From NCBI GenBank assembly GCA_950295325.1, contig OX485809.1, forward strand, positions 19,034,001-19,098,000: a stretch of DNA of 64,000 nucleotides, written 5' to 3'. Below are positions 21,854 to 33,725 of the stretch, piece by piece; the first letter of the stretch is position 1; every line of letters begins with the position of its first letter. Below the pieces are notes generated by a model. That model was given only the letters and a program-made list of their open reading frames with translations. It made no database searches and was not told where the DNA came from. A program made the translations under genes and the position numbers. The DNA comes from Polytrichum commune. Taxonomy: Eukaryota; Streptophyta; Polytrichopsida; Polytrichales; Polytrichaceae.

Positions 21854-22739
21854 CACTAAATATTTCATTTAGTGTCATATGATATTCTATGGCATTGTGG
21901 TAACTTTTCTAATGACTTTTTATGAATAGGTTACAAATATCATAATCCCAACTTACTCTTAGTATTTCCAAATGCCAAATATTCAAACAAACTTTGGTAA
22001 ATTTTGCACCTTAACATTTATGTGATGAGAGAAGGCATGTTTGATTAAAAAAAAACCACGTACTAAGTGATAGTAATTGCAACATTGTAAATCTACAACA
22101 CTTAATGTTGTTTTACAAAGAAATGACATGTGATCATGGGTTTACATTTAGTGTTGGTGACACTACACGGGCAGTTTACAAATAGGGCCACTTCACACAC
22201 AAGACTGAGAGCCCATAACCATTACACTTCAAGCACTCTCATTGGTGGAAAAGGTGGAGCCGGTCCAAGTTTGCTTCACACTACACTTGAGGGACCAACG
22301 GAGTATGTGAATGCAAGACGGATGTAAAGTCTACATGGATTCCTACATGGCACCAAATGGATCATGTTTCATGGTCATTTTGATTATTTTCAAAAACCAC
22401 CTCTCGGAGGTAGACTTAACACAAAACCAGAAGACCATAGCACTCCAACCGCTCACAACCGTTGATTTATTCTATTTTATCATGCGTGAGGACCCGCATG
22501 AATAGAATTCACTGAAATAGCATTTGGTTAAGGGACCGGACACATTTGACTTCACACTACACTCGAGGGTCCGTGACCACACTAGATGATTTTGGAGGTG
22601 CATTGGGACGGCCTTGGTACACTTTCTTTTGGGCTCTCACAATTTCATGATCACGGCTCTTGGCTCGTGTGTGAAGTGGCCCTTAGTATTGAGCAAGACA
22701 AATAGAATCAATGACACCAAATACAATATTTAGTTAGTG
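21854..22739 (-). mobile_element. MITE family B copy 1, interrupted by a family A MITE
   Basis: Flanked by TA on both sides. Ends CACTAAATATTTC...TAGTTAGTG. It shares the GACAAATAGAAT, TTAGTATTGAGCAAG and ATTTAGTGTTGGTGACACTAC blocks with copies at 33879-34243 and 55107-55477, in reverse orientation. Removing the 498-bp family A insertion and its duplicated TTA leaves about 385 bp, the same length as those copies. No coding region. Confidence 0.75.
22185..22682 (+). mobile_element. PIF/Harbinger-type MITE family A copy 1, 498 bp
   Basis: Ends GGGCCACTTCACACA on both sides. ATA is at the left and TTA at the right. The uninterrupted family B copies show that the empty site reads ...ACAATTAGTATTG..., so TTA is the duplicated target and the left copy carries one change. 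It is a close relative of 60138-60637. A 64-codon frame (22311-22505) is also open in that copy. Confidence 0.85.
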
Positions 22740-22969
22740 TAGATTGCTTGTGGACAAGTTGAAGCTAATATTCTAAACCGTGGTTGTGGGGAGCGAATAT
22801 TGGGCTGGCTCTTGGAAATCGGTATCCCGCCCGCTCCACCAGCCATGTCATTCCACCCTAAAACTCTCCGACAATGGAGTGACATGTGCCTAAAGACTTT
22901 CCTCCTTTGTTTCCGCATTTGAAAGGCCCAATGTAAAACCTCGTTGACAAAGTCCGCCTTAAGCATGTA
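22740..22969. other. Spacer between two inverted family B elements
   Basis: About 230 bp, less AT-rich than the flanks. An 80-codon minus-strand frame (22972-22730) crosses it with an R/K-rich middle, but no known motif is seen. It may be original target DNA. Confidence 0.35.
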
Positions 22970-24066
22970 CACTATTTATTGTAGTTGGTGTTACCAATTC
23001 CTATTTGTCTTGCTCAATACTAAATGGAAACAGCCCGTGTAGCGTCACCGACACTAAATGAACCCTCGCATTCTTTTGTAATTCCTTATTGATTTTCTTA
23101 AAATGTTGTAGATTTATAGAGTTGCAAATTCCATCGCGAACTAATTGATTTTTCATCCAATCTATCATCCTCCGTGATGATAGTTCATTAGAAAATTGTT
23201 AGGATGTAGAAAATATCAAACTTTGTTTCAAAGAATGTAGTGGATTTTCGTTCAGGGGGTGGACTCTTCATTGGGAACCTAAATGGCTTGTGTGGGTCAC
23301 TATGAAATCAAACCCCCTATATACAATAAGTTTATCAACAAAAGTAAATGTATACGTACTAACTGTAGGCTAAAAAAATGGATGTGTATATTTGATATAC
23401 TAATATTTTCAGTTCATTGTGGTGGATACCTTCACTACATATATAAGGTATGCATCGTGAATTAAATATACATATGACGTCCACTTTCACTTTCCAATCA
23501 GATAATCATTCAACATTTTTTCATCCATAGCATGCAATTCAACACTTGCATCAAACAAACAAAGACAAAAGCACAATATGTTAGCCACAATGTGGAGAGC
23601 AAAATTCAAGGGAGCCCGTGAGCATTCCAAGAGCCTCCAGTTTTGTAAACACCTAGAACCCCAAAATGAAACCCTAATAAGAATGGACATGATATGACAA
23701 CAATAGATGAAAACATGAATCGGATGACACTAACACATCTATTGTCATGTTTTTTTTTCTCTGAACCTTACAACCCCCTTTGTACATCTACATTTACTTC
23801 ATATTTCTAAACAATCTCTACTGGATGTACGCACTAGAGAAAAATAATATCTCCCCGTTATGTATACTTTATAGGCTAATGCCTCAAATAATACCCCTTC
23901 TTGCACCCATGTTAGTTCATACGTGGTATGAAGAATCCACCTCAAGGATTTTATCCAAATTCTAGTCATCCATGATTGTGTTTGTAAAGTAATTCATAAG
24001 AAGTGTCATTAGAAAAATGATCACAGTGACGTAAATACCATATGACACTAAACACAATATCTAGTG
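22970..24066 (+). mobile_element. MITE family B copy 2 with ~0.75 kb of extra internal DNA
   Basis: Starts TA|CACTATTTATTG and ends TCTAGTG|TA. The left part (TATTTGTCTTGCTCAATACTAA, ACCGACACTAAATG, GATTTTTCATCCAA) and the right part (CATAAGAAGTGTCATTAGAAA, ATACCATATGACACTAAA) match copies 3 and 4. About 23190-23950 has no counterpart there. It lies head-to-head with copy 1. Confidence 0.65.
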
Positions 24067-24111
24067 TAGTCGAAGGGACAATGTTGTGCACACAAAAGCA
24101 TGCATAACTTA

Positions 24112-24625
24112 GGGGCAGTTTACACTATGGACCAAGAGCCATGACCATGAAATTCTAAAATTTGTGATTGGAGAGTAAAGTGCTCTTGGTCCCATTTGGC
24201 TTTACACTACCTTGAAAAAAGGAGAATGACCACTAACTTTGAGGTCCCCAAAAACTACTAAAATCTGCCATTTGGATAATGTGCCATGGTCCAACGGGTT
24301 TTCCGTTGAGGCGAGGCAAAATGCTCGACTCAACGGAAATCAAGGGAGCCGTAAGGTTGAAAATCAGCCATTGGCCGAATTTTTTTTTAATAAATTTTTT
24401 TCCCGAATTTTTTTGACGTTACTGTAGATTGTTGGGATAGAAATATTAAAAAAATCAGCCCAAAGTTGTCCCGGTCCAAATCCACTTTACACTACAAGAG
24501 TGACCAAGCCACTCAAAAATCCATTCTTGATTTTTCATGGTCACGGCTCTTGGCCAAGAGCTGTGACCATGAAAATGATTTAATTTTCTTGGTCATGGCT
24601 CTTGGTCCATAGTGTAAACCGCCCC
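24112..24625. mobile_element. PIF/Harbinger-type MITE family C, 514 bp, perfect TTA duplication
   Basis: Left end GGGGCAGTTTACACTATGG; right end read inward GGGGCGGTTTACACTATGG; both continue into ACCAAGAGCCATGACCA. TTA stands immediately outside each end (24109-24111 and 24626-24628). The GCCATGACCATGAAA sub-terminal motif resembles family A, so the two may share a transposase. Non-coding. Confidence 0.85.
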
Positions 24626-24628
24626 TTA

Positions 24629-24850
24629 GGCCACTTCACACATGAGCCAAGGGTTGTGACCATGTAATTGAGGACCTTGAAATCTATCCAAAGGTTGTAC
24701 CAAGTGTTTAATTGACATGTTATGCCGCAATTTGCGTCAAGCCCACCTCTTAAAGGTGGGATGACACAACTCTCCGCATGCCATGTAGGAATCCATTTAG
24801 ACTTTTCATTTACGATAATTTCTTTGGCCTTCTAGTGTAAGTGAACTTGG
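24629..24850 (+). mobile_element. Family A MITE fragment abutting family C
   Basis: Begins GGCCACTTCACACATGAGCC directly after the TTA of the family C element and continues with a GTTGTGACCATG block. A family A-like ATGCCATGTAGGAATCC block is further in. No matching right end is found, so it is truncated. Confidence 0.55.
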
Positions 24851-24866
24851 ACAACCTTGGCCTTCT

Positions 24867-24870
<4 letters not shown>

Positions 24871-24900
<30 letters not shown>
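24871..24900. repeat. (GA)15 microsatellite
   Basis: Perfect GA repeat of 30 bp. Confidence 0.95.
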
Positions 24901-24902
<2 letters not shown>

Positions 24903-25019
24903 CTTATAATCAACATGTAGTGTTTGTGCAAGATTTAAAGGTGATGGTTTCAGTTAAGGTGTTGGCATTGACATTGTCTACCGTAGGTACCTCATATTGT
25001 TTGTCATCAATGAATGGGA

Positions 25020-25215
25020 AGAACCAACTACTAGTTACAGATGAACTAATCGAGTTTAAGAAATAACCAATTGAAATTAAAGACTTCGGATAAATACCGA
25101 TCATTCTAGAGGAATCTATGAAATATACCTCTAATCAATAATTTAAAACCAAAATATATCAACATATAACCGGTTGGACTTGGAAACACTAAGAGATTGA
25201 CCAATTATGCCCAAA
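25020..25215 (+). repeat. Dispersed repeat family E, copy 2
   Basis: Blocks ACTACTAGTTACAGATGAAC, GAGTTTAAGAAATAACCAATTG, TAGAGGAATCTATG and CATATAACCGGTTGGACTTGG occur in the family order. The last block also occurs alone at about 5513-5533. Confidence 0.6.
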
Positions 25216-25879
25216 TTTCTCCCCGGACACCGCTTGTCATCTTCTTCATTTGCAATCCCCCACAAAAGTATACATAACCTCGAAGAATTCCTCAACTTTT
25301 GCCACAACGCACAATAATTATAATAGGTAAAGACTTATACTTCCAGTTTAGTACCGTGTACCTGATATTAGAAGTCGATTTCGTACACAACTCTGTCCAA
25401 CTATGCAAGCATAAGTGTTGTCACTCGCACCAAGTGCATGCTCGCGCACCAAAAGTATGCATAACTTCAAGCTTTGTCTACGTCTCTTCACTTGCACCAA
25501 AACCAGTAAACAAATTATATAATATACACTATACACTAACTTATATATCATGATGGATAACCGGAGCCCACCTCTCAAAGAGGCAAAACACCCCATATTG
25601 CATCATGGGTAACATGATCAGTATCGGGCTAACGGGCTCGCATTCATGCCGGTACATTGTACGGGCGTTATTTTTTCTTTTCTTTTCTATCATGATGGAT
25701 AGGTAGCATCAAAGTTGTCGTTGCAAAGTTTTTAGAATGGTTGGGTTGTTGACAACAACATGTTGAGCAGCAGTGGGCAGTATGGGAATTAACATGGAGC
25801 ATCAATTCATATACATAGGTGCCAAACACACACACCGAGACAACATGGGTCCAAGCTCGTGACTTCTACTTGAGGTTTA

Positions 25880-26205
25880 GGGTCACTTCACACACTAGTC
25901 AAGAGCCCTCACCATGAAATTGTGAGAGCCCAAAAGAAAGTGTCTAAAGGCCGTCCCAACACACTTCCAAAATCATATAGTGTGGTCACGGACTCTCAAG
26001 TAAATGCTATTTCAATGAATTTCTATTCATGCGGATCCTCATACACGATAAAATAGAATAAACCAGCGGTTGTGAGTGTTCGGAGTGCCATGGTCTCCTG
26101 GTTTTGTGTTAGGCCTACCTCCAAGAGAACTTGGACCGGCTCCGCCAATGAGAGTGCTTCAAGTGTAGTGGTCACAGGCTCTCAGCCTTGTGTGTGAAGT
26201 GACCC
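25880..26205 (-). mobile_element. PIF/Harbinger-type MITE family A copy 2, 326 bp (internal deletions)
   Basis: Ends GGGTCACTTCACACA on both sides with perfect TTA duplications (25877-25879, 26206-26208). The interior matches family A copies in reverse orientation (GTGCCATGGTCTCCTGGTTTTG, TTGTGTTAGGCCTACCTCC) but is about 170 bp shorter. Confidence 0.85.
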
Positions 26206-26208
26206 TTA

Positions 26209-29088
26209 TATTATCCTTTCATACATAATCAACTCTAATTGTGAACTTCTGATTATGTAATTCGCTTGATCTAATCATATTAAGCAACCAATCTTTTACA
26301 ATTTCTCCAATCACCTTTGTGCTATATGCAACATTTCCTCTACTCTGTGGTAATGAATACATGCTTTAATGTGCAGGTGTTTGTTCCATTGAGGTTAACC
26401 CCATTATTTTCAACAACATCTACCGATGTCAATTTGTGCCACCAAAAAAAAAAAAGCATTGACCGCTGAGTGCTTGGGACAATGAGGGGTATGGAAGCTA
26501 GGGAGAGGGGTAGAAGAACCATGGTAGGGACCTACTCGGTCACGTATGCACTCCTTGGAGTATAAAGATCGTTAAAACTGAATCCCAGGATGTTTTGGAT
26601 AATCAAGGTATTTCTTGTTCTGTTTAACTACATTGCAGATGTGAGTTGGTGTGGCATTAAGATTGGTGCACCAGGCCGTAAATATATTGATATTTACAAC
26701 TTATCATGTAGCACCAAGTGTTATCTACTACCTTGTTTTCTCTAAATACAATTGTCACGCAATGACTGCAAGACACTGAATGTAGGTCGATGATGAATAG
26801 TGCAAGGCAAACTAAATAATATGTTAGCTAGCGTGTAAGTTGCACATCTTTCATGTTTCCTTGGTCACTTTGTCCCTTCTTGCAAGCATATGCATTTTCC
26901 TTTGAATCCATATACACACTATCTTGGAACTTACTAGAATCACTTTAACAACATGTTCATGGTAACAAAAGTAGGCCTAAAGTATGAATAAGGTAGGAAG
27001 GCATGGAAAGGAAGGGAGGAGAGAATTACGAGGAAGGAGTTGGAGAGGAAGGAGAGAATGATTTGGGGTTGGAGTCTCATTTTTGCTTTTTCTTTTTTGG
27101 GGGAGGGGGGACCATTATTGAAAGCAAATGCATATATGTAGAGGTAAAATTTGTATCTTTCGAGATTTTGTGGTTGTTGTACATATGCGGTTTCTTCAAT
27201 TACCTTGTCTCTTAACTTTACGAGTGAAAAATATAAGTAAATCAACTATAACTCAGGTCCAAATCCAATGTTTTCAATCTCTCAATGACCAAGTTCTTGG
27301 GTAAGGTCTTGGATCAAATCTCTAAGCATGAGTACCAAGGAAGGCATGAAATATGTGAAAATGCAAGACAGATAGTAAACTGGGAAAAAGATAAAGCAAA
27401 CCAACAAGAGTCTAAGGTAGACATGCACCCTTGTTCAAATAATAGTCTTAAGCAATTTCTAACTCGTGTGTACACGTTCAATTTTAAATGGTACATTGTT
27501 CTACTTTATTTTTGAATCCTATTTGTCAATGTTGAACAAAATGTTCGATTAAGATACACAAAATTTTAGAACATATTCATCTAGAAGTGGCTCCAAAAAT
27601 TGCAACCATTATTTTATGCCATGTGTATGGAATCCAACCTCCAAGAGTCATTGCAAGTCATTGACTGCATATGGAACACTTTGAAACTTGATCCAACAAA
27701 GAATAAGCATGTGCAACGTCAAGAATTGCTTGCTTCTCGAAGGATTTTGGGGAAACCAAATATGGTACTAAGTGTGCCATAAATTTTCATGACCATGAAT
27801 AATAGTAATACCAGTACTATAATAACCCTCATCCTTAAAGGACAAGAATCGTTATCCATTAGTTGGCGGTGCGTCTTCTCTTTGGTGTGTTATTAGTGCG
27901 AAATTCTCCAATTCTAACATATCCTTTGGACATAGACAAGTCAAGCCCATTAGCCTCACAACTCCCTCATGTCTCCTAAAAGGTTCCCATGCTCAACTTA
28001 CATGTTGTCAAAAGAAGATGATTAAACTTGGGACTACATTCTTGAGATGCCAAAAACATCATAGACAACTGTTTGAACACGTGTTTATTTTATGCATTCC
28101 ATGAGATATGCAAACCACACAAAAAGGATAATCTTGTATGTGGATATGGATCTTTTTGTGTTTCACCCTTTGAGTGATCTCTAAAGGATAACTCCAATAT
28201 CGTGTGGACTTCAAAATATAATGAATATCCCACTCAGATTTTGAAGTACGAACTTACACTTCCCAAATGGACTAAGGTTAAGCCTTTCACTCCATGTCAC
28301 CCTTGCACATGGCCATGTCTTTCTAATAAATACGTAATGGCCATGTCTTAGCGATCTTTATTCACTCGTAGCTATTGAATGTGAATGCCACTTACAAAAG
28401 CTTTCACCCACAAAAGCTCATCAATGGTTACCCTCTAAGCCTCACGAAGTGTTCATAACTCAATACACATTATTCTACCACTCAAAGAACATGTAATGTT
28501 TGTGGCTTCCCATCATTTTGCAGTATTTGTATTTTCGACTACTTGCATCAAGTTTTGTTTATCAAAGTCGCTCATGAAAATTTGAAGAACAAGGGTTAGT
28601 TTTTAATTCAACACGGCAAAAGGAACCCTTCTTTTTTTGTGAAATTCACATTACATGGATGCGATCCTTTGATGGTGCCTCACAACTTCTCTTTTGTGAC
28701 AATCCATTAGAGTACTTTCAAAGCATTTTTTTTCTAACACATCCCAACATGTGCGATACCCCTCATCCTTTAAGCAAGTATTTCTATTGTTGAGTATGGT
28801 ACTGCTACAATACATGATGGCTTAACTAGATGTTTTAACTAGGATATCATGGGAACTCCAAGGTTAAGCTGCCCAAGGCCGGAATAGTATTAAAACGGGC
28901 GACCCTCATCGCACTTGATTCTTGGTGCACCCTACCACATATAGTCCGTCCAATCATAATGGGGGTATTTGGGTGCACTGGGTATTCTCAATAAACCATA
29001 TAGGAACTTAGGGGCTTGGCCTTGGTGGAGATAGGTGTCAATTGCCTTGTCCGCGCCCATTCAAGTTTCAACTTCAAAAAGACACAAC

Positions 29089-29090
<2 letters not shown>
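26209..29090. other. No gene seen
   Basis: Intergenic DNA with short unsupported frames, a 12-A run near 26444 and a G-rich run near 27100. No splice-supported coding structure and no clear transposon termini. Confidence 0.5.

Positions 29091-29155
<65 letters not shown>
29091..29155. repeat. Long (TC)n microsatellite, 65 bp
   Basis: About 32 uninterrupted TC units, the longest simple repeat in the window. Polypyrimidine/polypurine asymmetry makes it able to form triplex DNA in principle. Confidence 0.95.
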
Positions 29156-29157
<2 letters not shown>

Positions 29158-29799
29158 AAAACTTAGGCGAACGAGAAATTGAAGCAACAATGTAATTCAC
29201 GCCAATGGCAACATCAAAGTCGTCTCTCTTTGTTTATATTATAATATTGTTTAACAATGTATATACTAGTATGGTAGCGACACCTAAACCATGATAAATA
29301 AACACAAGGTTAAAGGATTTAGGTGTTTCAACCTCTATCATACATTTTAGATGTAGCTCTAATGTATAGAAGCTACATGCTAAGATGCTTCAAATCAATG
29401 CATGGAGATTTTTGGCAAAATCAGTCAAAATCTAGCTGTTTCCAAGTCCAAATGGTTACATGTTGATAGCATTTTGTTCTCTTGTATTAAGTTAAGACAT
29501 GTTCTATAGAGTTCCATTAAAATGATTGATGATTTGCCTAAAGTCTTGGACTTGAACCACTCATTTCTTAAACTCAACCAGTCCAAATGTAATTGCACCA
29601 CTTATAGTATTTACTGTCACTTACAATTCGGGGTTCCGCAATGTCATAAATTTTAGATATGGATGTTAGTTTTTGCCACATAAAGTCGTTAATTTTGTAT
29701 ATTGTCTTATACAATATATCTAACATTTGTTGATAAAGACTGAAATTTGCAATACAAAGTTATAACATTGCATAATTCCAAATAGTTTGTGACATTAAA

Positions 29800-29970
29800 T
29801 ATCACAAATGTTGCAGTGGTCGGATCTTCCCATTCATAGATTGAAATCCTCTTACAATTGATTGCCGGTTTGATTCCATGTCGTGAAATCGCCTCTCTTC
29901 TTGACGGAAAACTAGCTAGGTGGCCAAGCGCCCCCTATGTTATAAATAAATAAATAAATAAATAAAAATA
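29800..29970 (+). mobile_element. SINE-like element, copy 1, with (TAAA)n tail
   Basis: A possible polymerase III A box (GCAGTGGTCGGATC, near 29813) is followed about 50 bases later by a B-box match, GGTTTGATTCC (29867-29877). The body reads GTGAAATCGCCTCTCTTCTTGACGG and TAGGTGGCCAAGCG, and the copy ends in ATAAATAAATAAATAAATAAA. The body order recurs at 33726-33835. The layout resembles plant tRNA-derived SINEs of the Au type. That family name is from memory and not certain. Confidence 0.5.
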
Positions 29971-30397
29971 AAACTTCCAATTACCAACAATTATCAATGC
30001 AAATATTAATGCAATGTCTAGTAACTATGCCCTCATAATTAAAAGTGTGCACCTTCTACACCTATCATTACAACCCATTATAATTTTGTCATACCATCAT
30101 AATTTTAGCCAATATAATGTTTCTTCACCTACACCATATACGAAGCCACAATATTATATGCTCAAAAGTAAAAACATGGAAGGAATTCCTTCAATAAAAC
30201 ATAAAAGATGGTGGGTTGAAATATAATATATCAATCTTAAAACAAGACTATACCATCACCATTAGTACTATGCTAATAATTTGTCAGTCTATATTGGAAT
30301 CACAACAATTCAATCACTCCTAATCCACCATAATTTTCAACCTACGCATACATTACAACCTTTAACTTCCAGTCCACAATAACGAGGTATGTGGGTG

Positions 30398-30745
30398 TTA
30401 TTTGGTTCGTTTTTTCATATTCTCCAACTTCTACTAATCAAATTTGCACAACTCGTGTTGCATAAGCAAATCTATGAGAAAGTTACATTTGCAGTAACCA
30501 AATTGAAAATCGGACCTCCCTTGATTTAGCTATGGTTATTGAAAGTGCATGTTTGTTGATTTCTTAACTGGATACATAGATTCTCCCGGTTGTGTTCATT
30601 ATTGCGTGTAGAGTAGTTAGTAATATTTGAAGACGTTGTCCAATCTCTTTTAAAACATGTGTTTTTGTGATTTTTGTTCTTTAATGCTCACCTAATACCA
30701 ATCAAATATAAGTGTCCGATTAAGTGAACAAGCCACATAAGACCC
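30398..30745 (+). repeat. Dispersed family G/H segment, copy 1
   Basis: Aligns by eye over about 350 bp with 42117-42490: GTTATTTG, TTCTCCAACTTCTAC, GTGTTGCAT, AAATTGAAAATC, GACCTCCC, TGCATGTTTGTTGATTTCTTAAC, TTTTAAAACATGT and CAATCAAATATAAGTGTCC. The last motif ties it to family H. Confidence 0.6.
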
Positions 30746-31019
30746 ATCTATCTTACCATAGATGTAAAGTGATGTTATCTTATCGTACATAACAATCCTT
30801 GTCACCTAAAGGGTTGCCAGGTGTCCAACAAGATTAAGTGATAAGTAAGTTAAATAAGATAAGTGATTCCCATTGTCCTCATTCCAGAGACCAGTGAGCT
30901 AGTTTATAGATAACAAACATAATCTGTTCTGGTAGATTCGGGACGATTTGTTGAGATTCTATTCTTTTTGTTTTTTTTCATTCTAAGTTAAAGTAGAACA
31001 GTAGATGGGTTTGAAATGG

Positions 31020-31800
31020 TTATGTTTTTTGGACTATCCGGCTTCCTTAGGATATGAATCATGCAATTGACAGCCTTGCCACGCCAGGGATGGTTGACCA
31101 ACCAGCTGCTGGCCCCGGCTAGAGAGGCGTTTGGCTGGGTTGGTTCGATGTGGCAGTTCATCAACAAATGTTATGGCTCCCAGTCCAACTCCTTGCCTTG
31201 CTCTGGCTCCCGGTCAGGCTCCTTGCCCTGCTCCAGCTCCCTAGTAAGTATCCCCCCCCCCCCGGCTTAATAAGACATGTTCGACCATAGGCAACGGGCA
31301 AGTGTGCCAGTTAGTTGGTTGCAAGGGGCCGGGGTGCTCTGGCTGGCTGGATGCAAAGGGGGTGCCTTATAGCCAACCAACCAACCAGAGCACCTGTGGG
31401 GTTTTGTCCTCGACGCCCTGGTTGACCGCTACCTCCTTTGCTCGGCTCCAAACCGGTGGGATTGGTTGGCTAGGACCTTCATCCCCCCAATGTGGCAGGT
31501 GTATGAGACAAGCAGGCTAGCAAGGCCATAGCCACTTTCCTCGTGGTTTTTGGAGCCTGCTTTAATATTTGATTCATTTTCAAAGCGAAGGTTCTCGTGC
31601 TCATTCAACTGCTCATAAAGATTCCCTCCAATTATTTAGATTATTGAGTTTAGAATGGTTATCATATAATGAGCACAAAGTTCAATATTTTTTGAACATA
31701 CATATTTAATTTTAAAATGTTGTGTCCGTTCTTGGAGCCTCAACAAACCACATATCACTAAGATATAAGTGTTTGTTAAGATAACTACCCAAATCAAGCA
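31020..31800 (-). repeat. Family H copy interrupted by a GC-rich block
   Basis: Starts with CCTTAGGATATGAATCATGCAATT (31028-31060) and resumes at about 31560 with TTTGATTCATTTTCAAAGCGAAGG. It continues through ATTGAGTTTAGAATGGTTATC to CACTAAGATATAAGTGTTTG, the family H order. The DNA from about 31062 to 31555 is foreign to the family. Confidence 0.6.
31062..31555. other. GC-rich TTGG/GGCTGG-rich block inside family H
   Basis: Sharp rise in GC relative to flanks, rich in GGTTGG, GGCTGG and CCAACCAACC, with a 12-C tract (31252-31263). Similar wording (GCCACGCCAGGGATGGTTG... against GCCACACCAGGGGTCAAGTTGG) occurs near 46569, so this may be a repeat family. The open frames here follow the GC content and show no known motif. 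Confidence 0.45.
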
Positions 31801-32611
31801 TGTCTACGTTACATTAATATGTGCAATCAAAATTATCTTCGTCAATAAATTGTCTTTTTACAACCAAGGTTAGATACCCACCTCTTTGAGTTGGGCTCCC
31901 ATCATTCCCCTATGTGAAAATGCAATCAATAATCTTACATCATGTATTTTTCTTTTTCTTTTTTAGGTTATTTGAACCCATAATTAGCATGAATGGACCA
32001 CAACTTAGTCTAGTAGGACTCAATAGAAATAACTGAACCACGAATATATGGCGGTTAGGGTTTTACTGGGCTCCCTTTATCTCTATAATATTGGTTCTCG
32101 AAGAAGTGAGTGTCTAGCCCTAACCCACCTTTTCACATGTGGAAGTTATCTTCAATCAATATCAAATGACAATAACTGATCATTCTATTTTTCATCCATA
32201 TGTAAACCAACCACAACAAAACAAATATTGTACTATGTCGTTTTGGTTTTAAATATTCGTAATTTTGTGAAAAATCATTGAATTGAGATGGGGCAACCTA
32301 AATGCACATACCAATCTATATAATGGAACCTATTAAAATACACCCCCCATCCAAGAGGGAGAGAATTATTGTATACAAATGTACCTCCAACATACTAAAA
32401 ATCTTGAACTAATATGCAGTTGGAGTTTTGTTTTTTTTTGGTAGGTCATTTGACCATATGCTAATAAAGACCCCAAATTAGTGTGCTTGAGGTCGTTTGA
32501 GATGAATCACCAAGAAACCTATAGGAGTTCACGTTATTATGTTGGATAAACAAGAGGTGCACTCATATACGATATTCTCTCTCAAGTTAACTTACAATGA
32601 AACATCTTAGT

Positions 32612-32909
32612 ATAATATTTTAGTTAATGTCTTCTCCTTTCACAACTTTTATTCATACAGGTTCAAACTAATTAAGACCAATTAATCAAAGCATAATTGA
32701 GCGTAATCAAGTTACATAATTGAGCGAAATGAAACATTGTAAGTTATATTTCTCTTTGAACTACAAGGCAAGCCTATGATAATGAGTGTACGCTTGATGT
32801 TACTTTGCACTTGATTACGCTCAATTAGGCTTTGATTAATTGGTCTTAATTAGTTTGAATCTGTATGAATACAAGTTGTGAAAGGAGAAGACGTTAACTA
32901 AAATATTAT
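32612..32909. mobile_element. Fold-back element with ~100-bp inverted arms
   Basis: Left arm (32612-32712) and right arm (32808-32909) are about 95% inverted repeats: ATAATATTTTAGTTAA, GTCTTCTCCTTTCACAACTT, ATTCATACAG, TAATTAAGACCAATTAATC, TTGAGCGTAATCAAG. A loop of about 95 bases separates them. No coding region. The arm similarity points to a fairly recent origin. Confidence 0.85.
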
Positions 32910-33182
32910 CAGATGAATTAGCTAAAATCAACACATTGTGTTAAGCCCAATTTAAATTACAAAATTTATAACCTCGATGCTAATGAGGAATTCGTAACAT
33001 TCCTAATTTCCAAGATAATTACATGTGTTCTTGATGGTTTCCTTTCAGAAATGAAATCCCAGTTAATTGACTATTTACTAAGTGACAATGAACATATATA
33101 TTGGACTTTGGATCTTGAAGGTGAAGTTTGCTCAATACGGGTTTTCTGAAGAAAAAAAATGGGCTTCAAGAATGCAAGGACT

Positions 33183-33300
33183 AGAAGAAGAAGAAGAACT
33201 CCGGTCCCGACTAGGGGCCGGAGTGAATAAAGTGTCTGTTCGTAGGACATCCGTGGCCATACCCCAGGGTAGTGGCGTTAGATGTAAAACTACTGCAAGG

Positions 33301-33331
<31 letters not shown>

Positions 33332-33335
33332 CTTT
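33183..33335. repeat. (GAA)n and (TTC)n tracts facing each other
   Basis: A short GAA run (33183-33198) and an 11-unit TTC run (33302-33334) are in inverted orientation. Between them CCGGTCCCGACTAGGGGCCGG can also pair imperfectly. Open frames through it are of low complexity. Confidence 0.8.
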
Positions 33336-33725
33336 GAAGTTGGACATGACAATCAAAGTCGTATTTATTTTTGAATTTTTGTGAGGCAATGCGGGTTGCA
33401 GGTCCAAGCCCTTATCCCAACCTATATTCCTCCCAAAAAAAGTTCATAGGGGGAGGTTTATCGTCCGCTTACACCTACTATAAAGCCCGAATTATATACT
33501 ACCTCCCCCAAAATACATACCAACTTGCCATTTAATACACCATCTTAAGTTATTATTCTAGGCTACCATATTAAGTTACTATTCCGAAGCCTGTTCATTG
33601 AAGCGTGCCCAACCCACGGCTTGAAGCATCACCCCCTCAATCAGAAAGAGAACAAGGCCATGACTCCGAAGACACTAAGTTAATTGTTATCGCCACTTGC
33701 ACACCGCCAAAGAAAAGGAAAAGAA

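Noticed and set aside
33082-33407. Frames of 91-100 codons on both strands with poly-Ser or poly-Glu
   Set aside because: Produced by the (TTC)n/(GAA)n tract.
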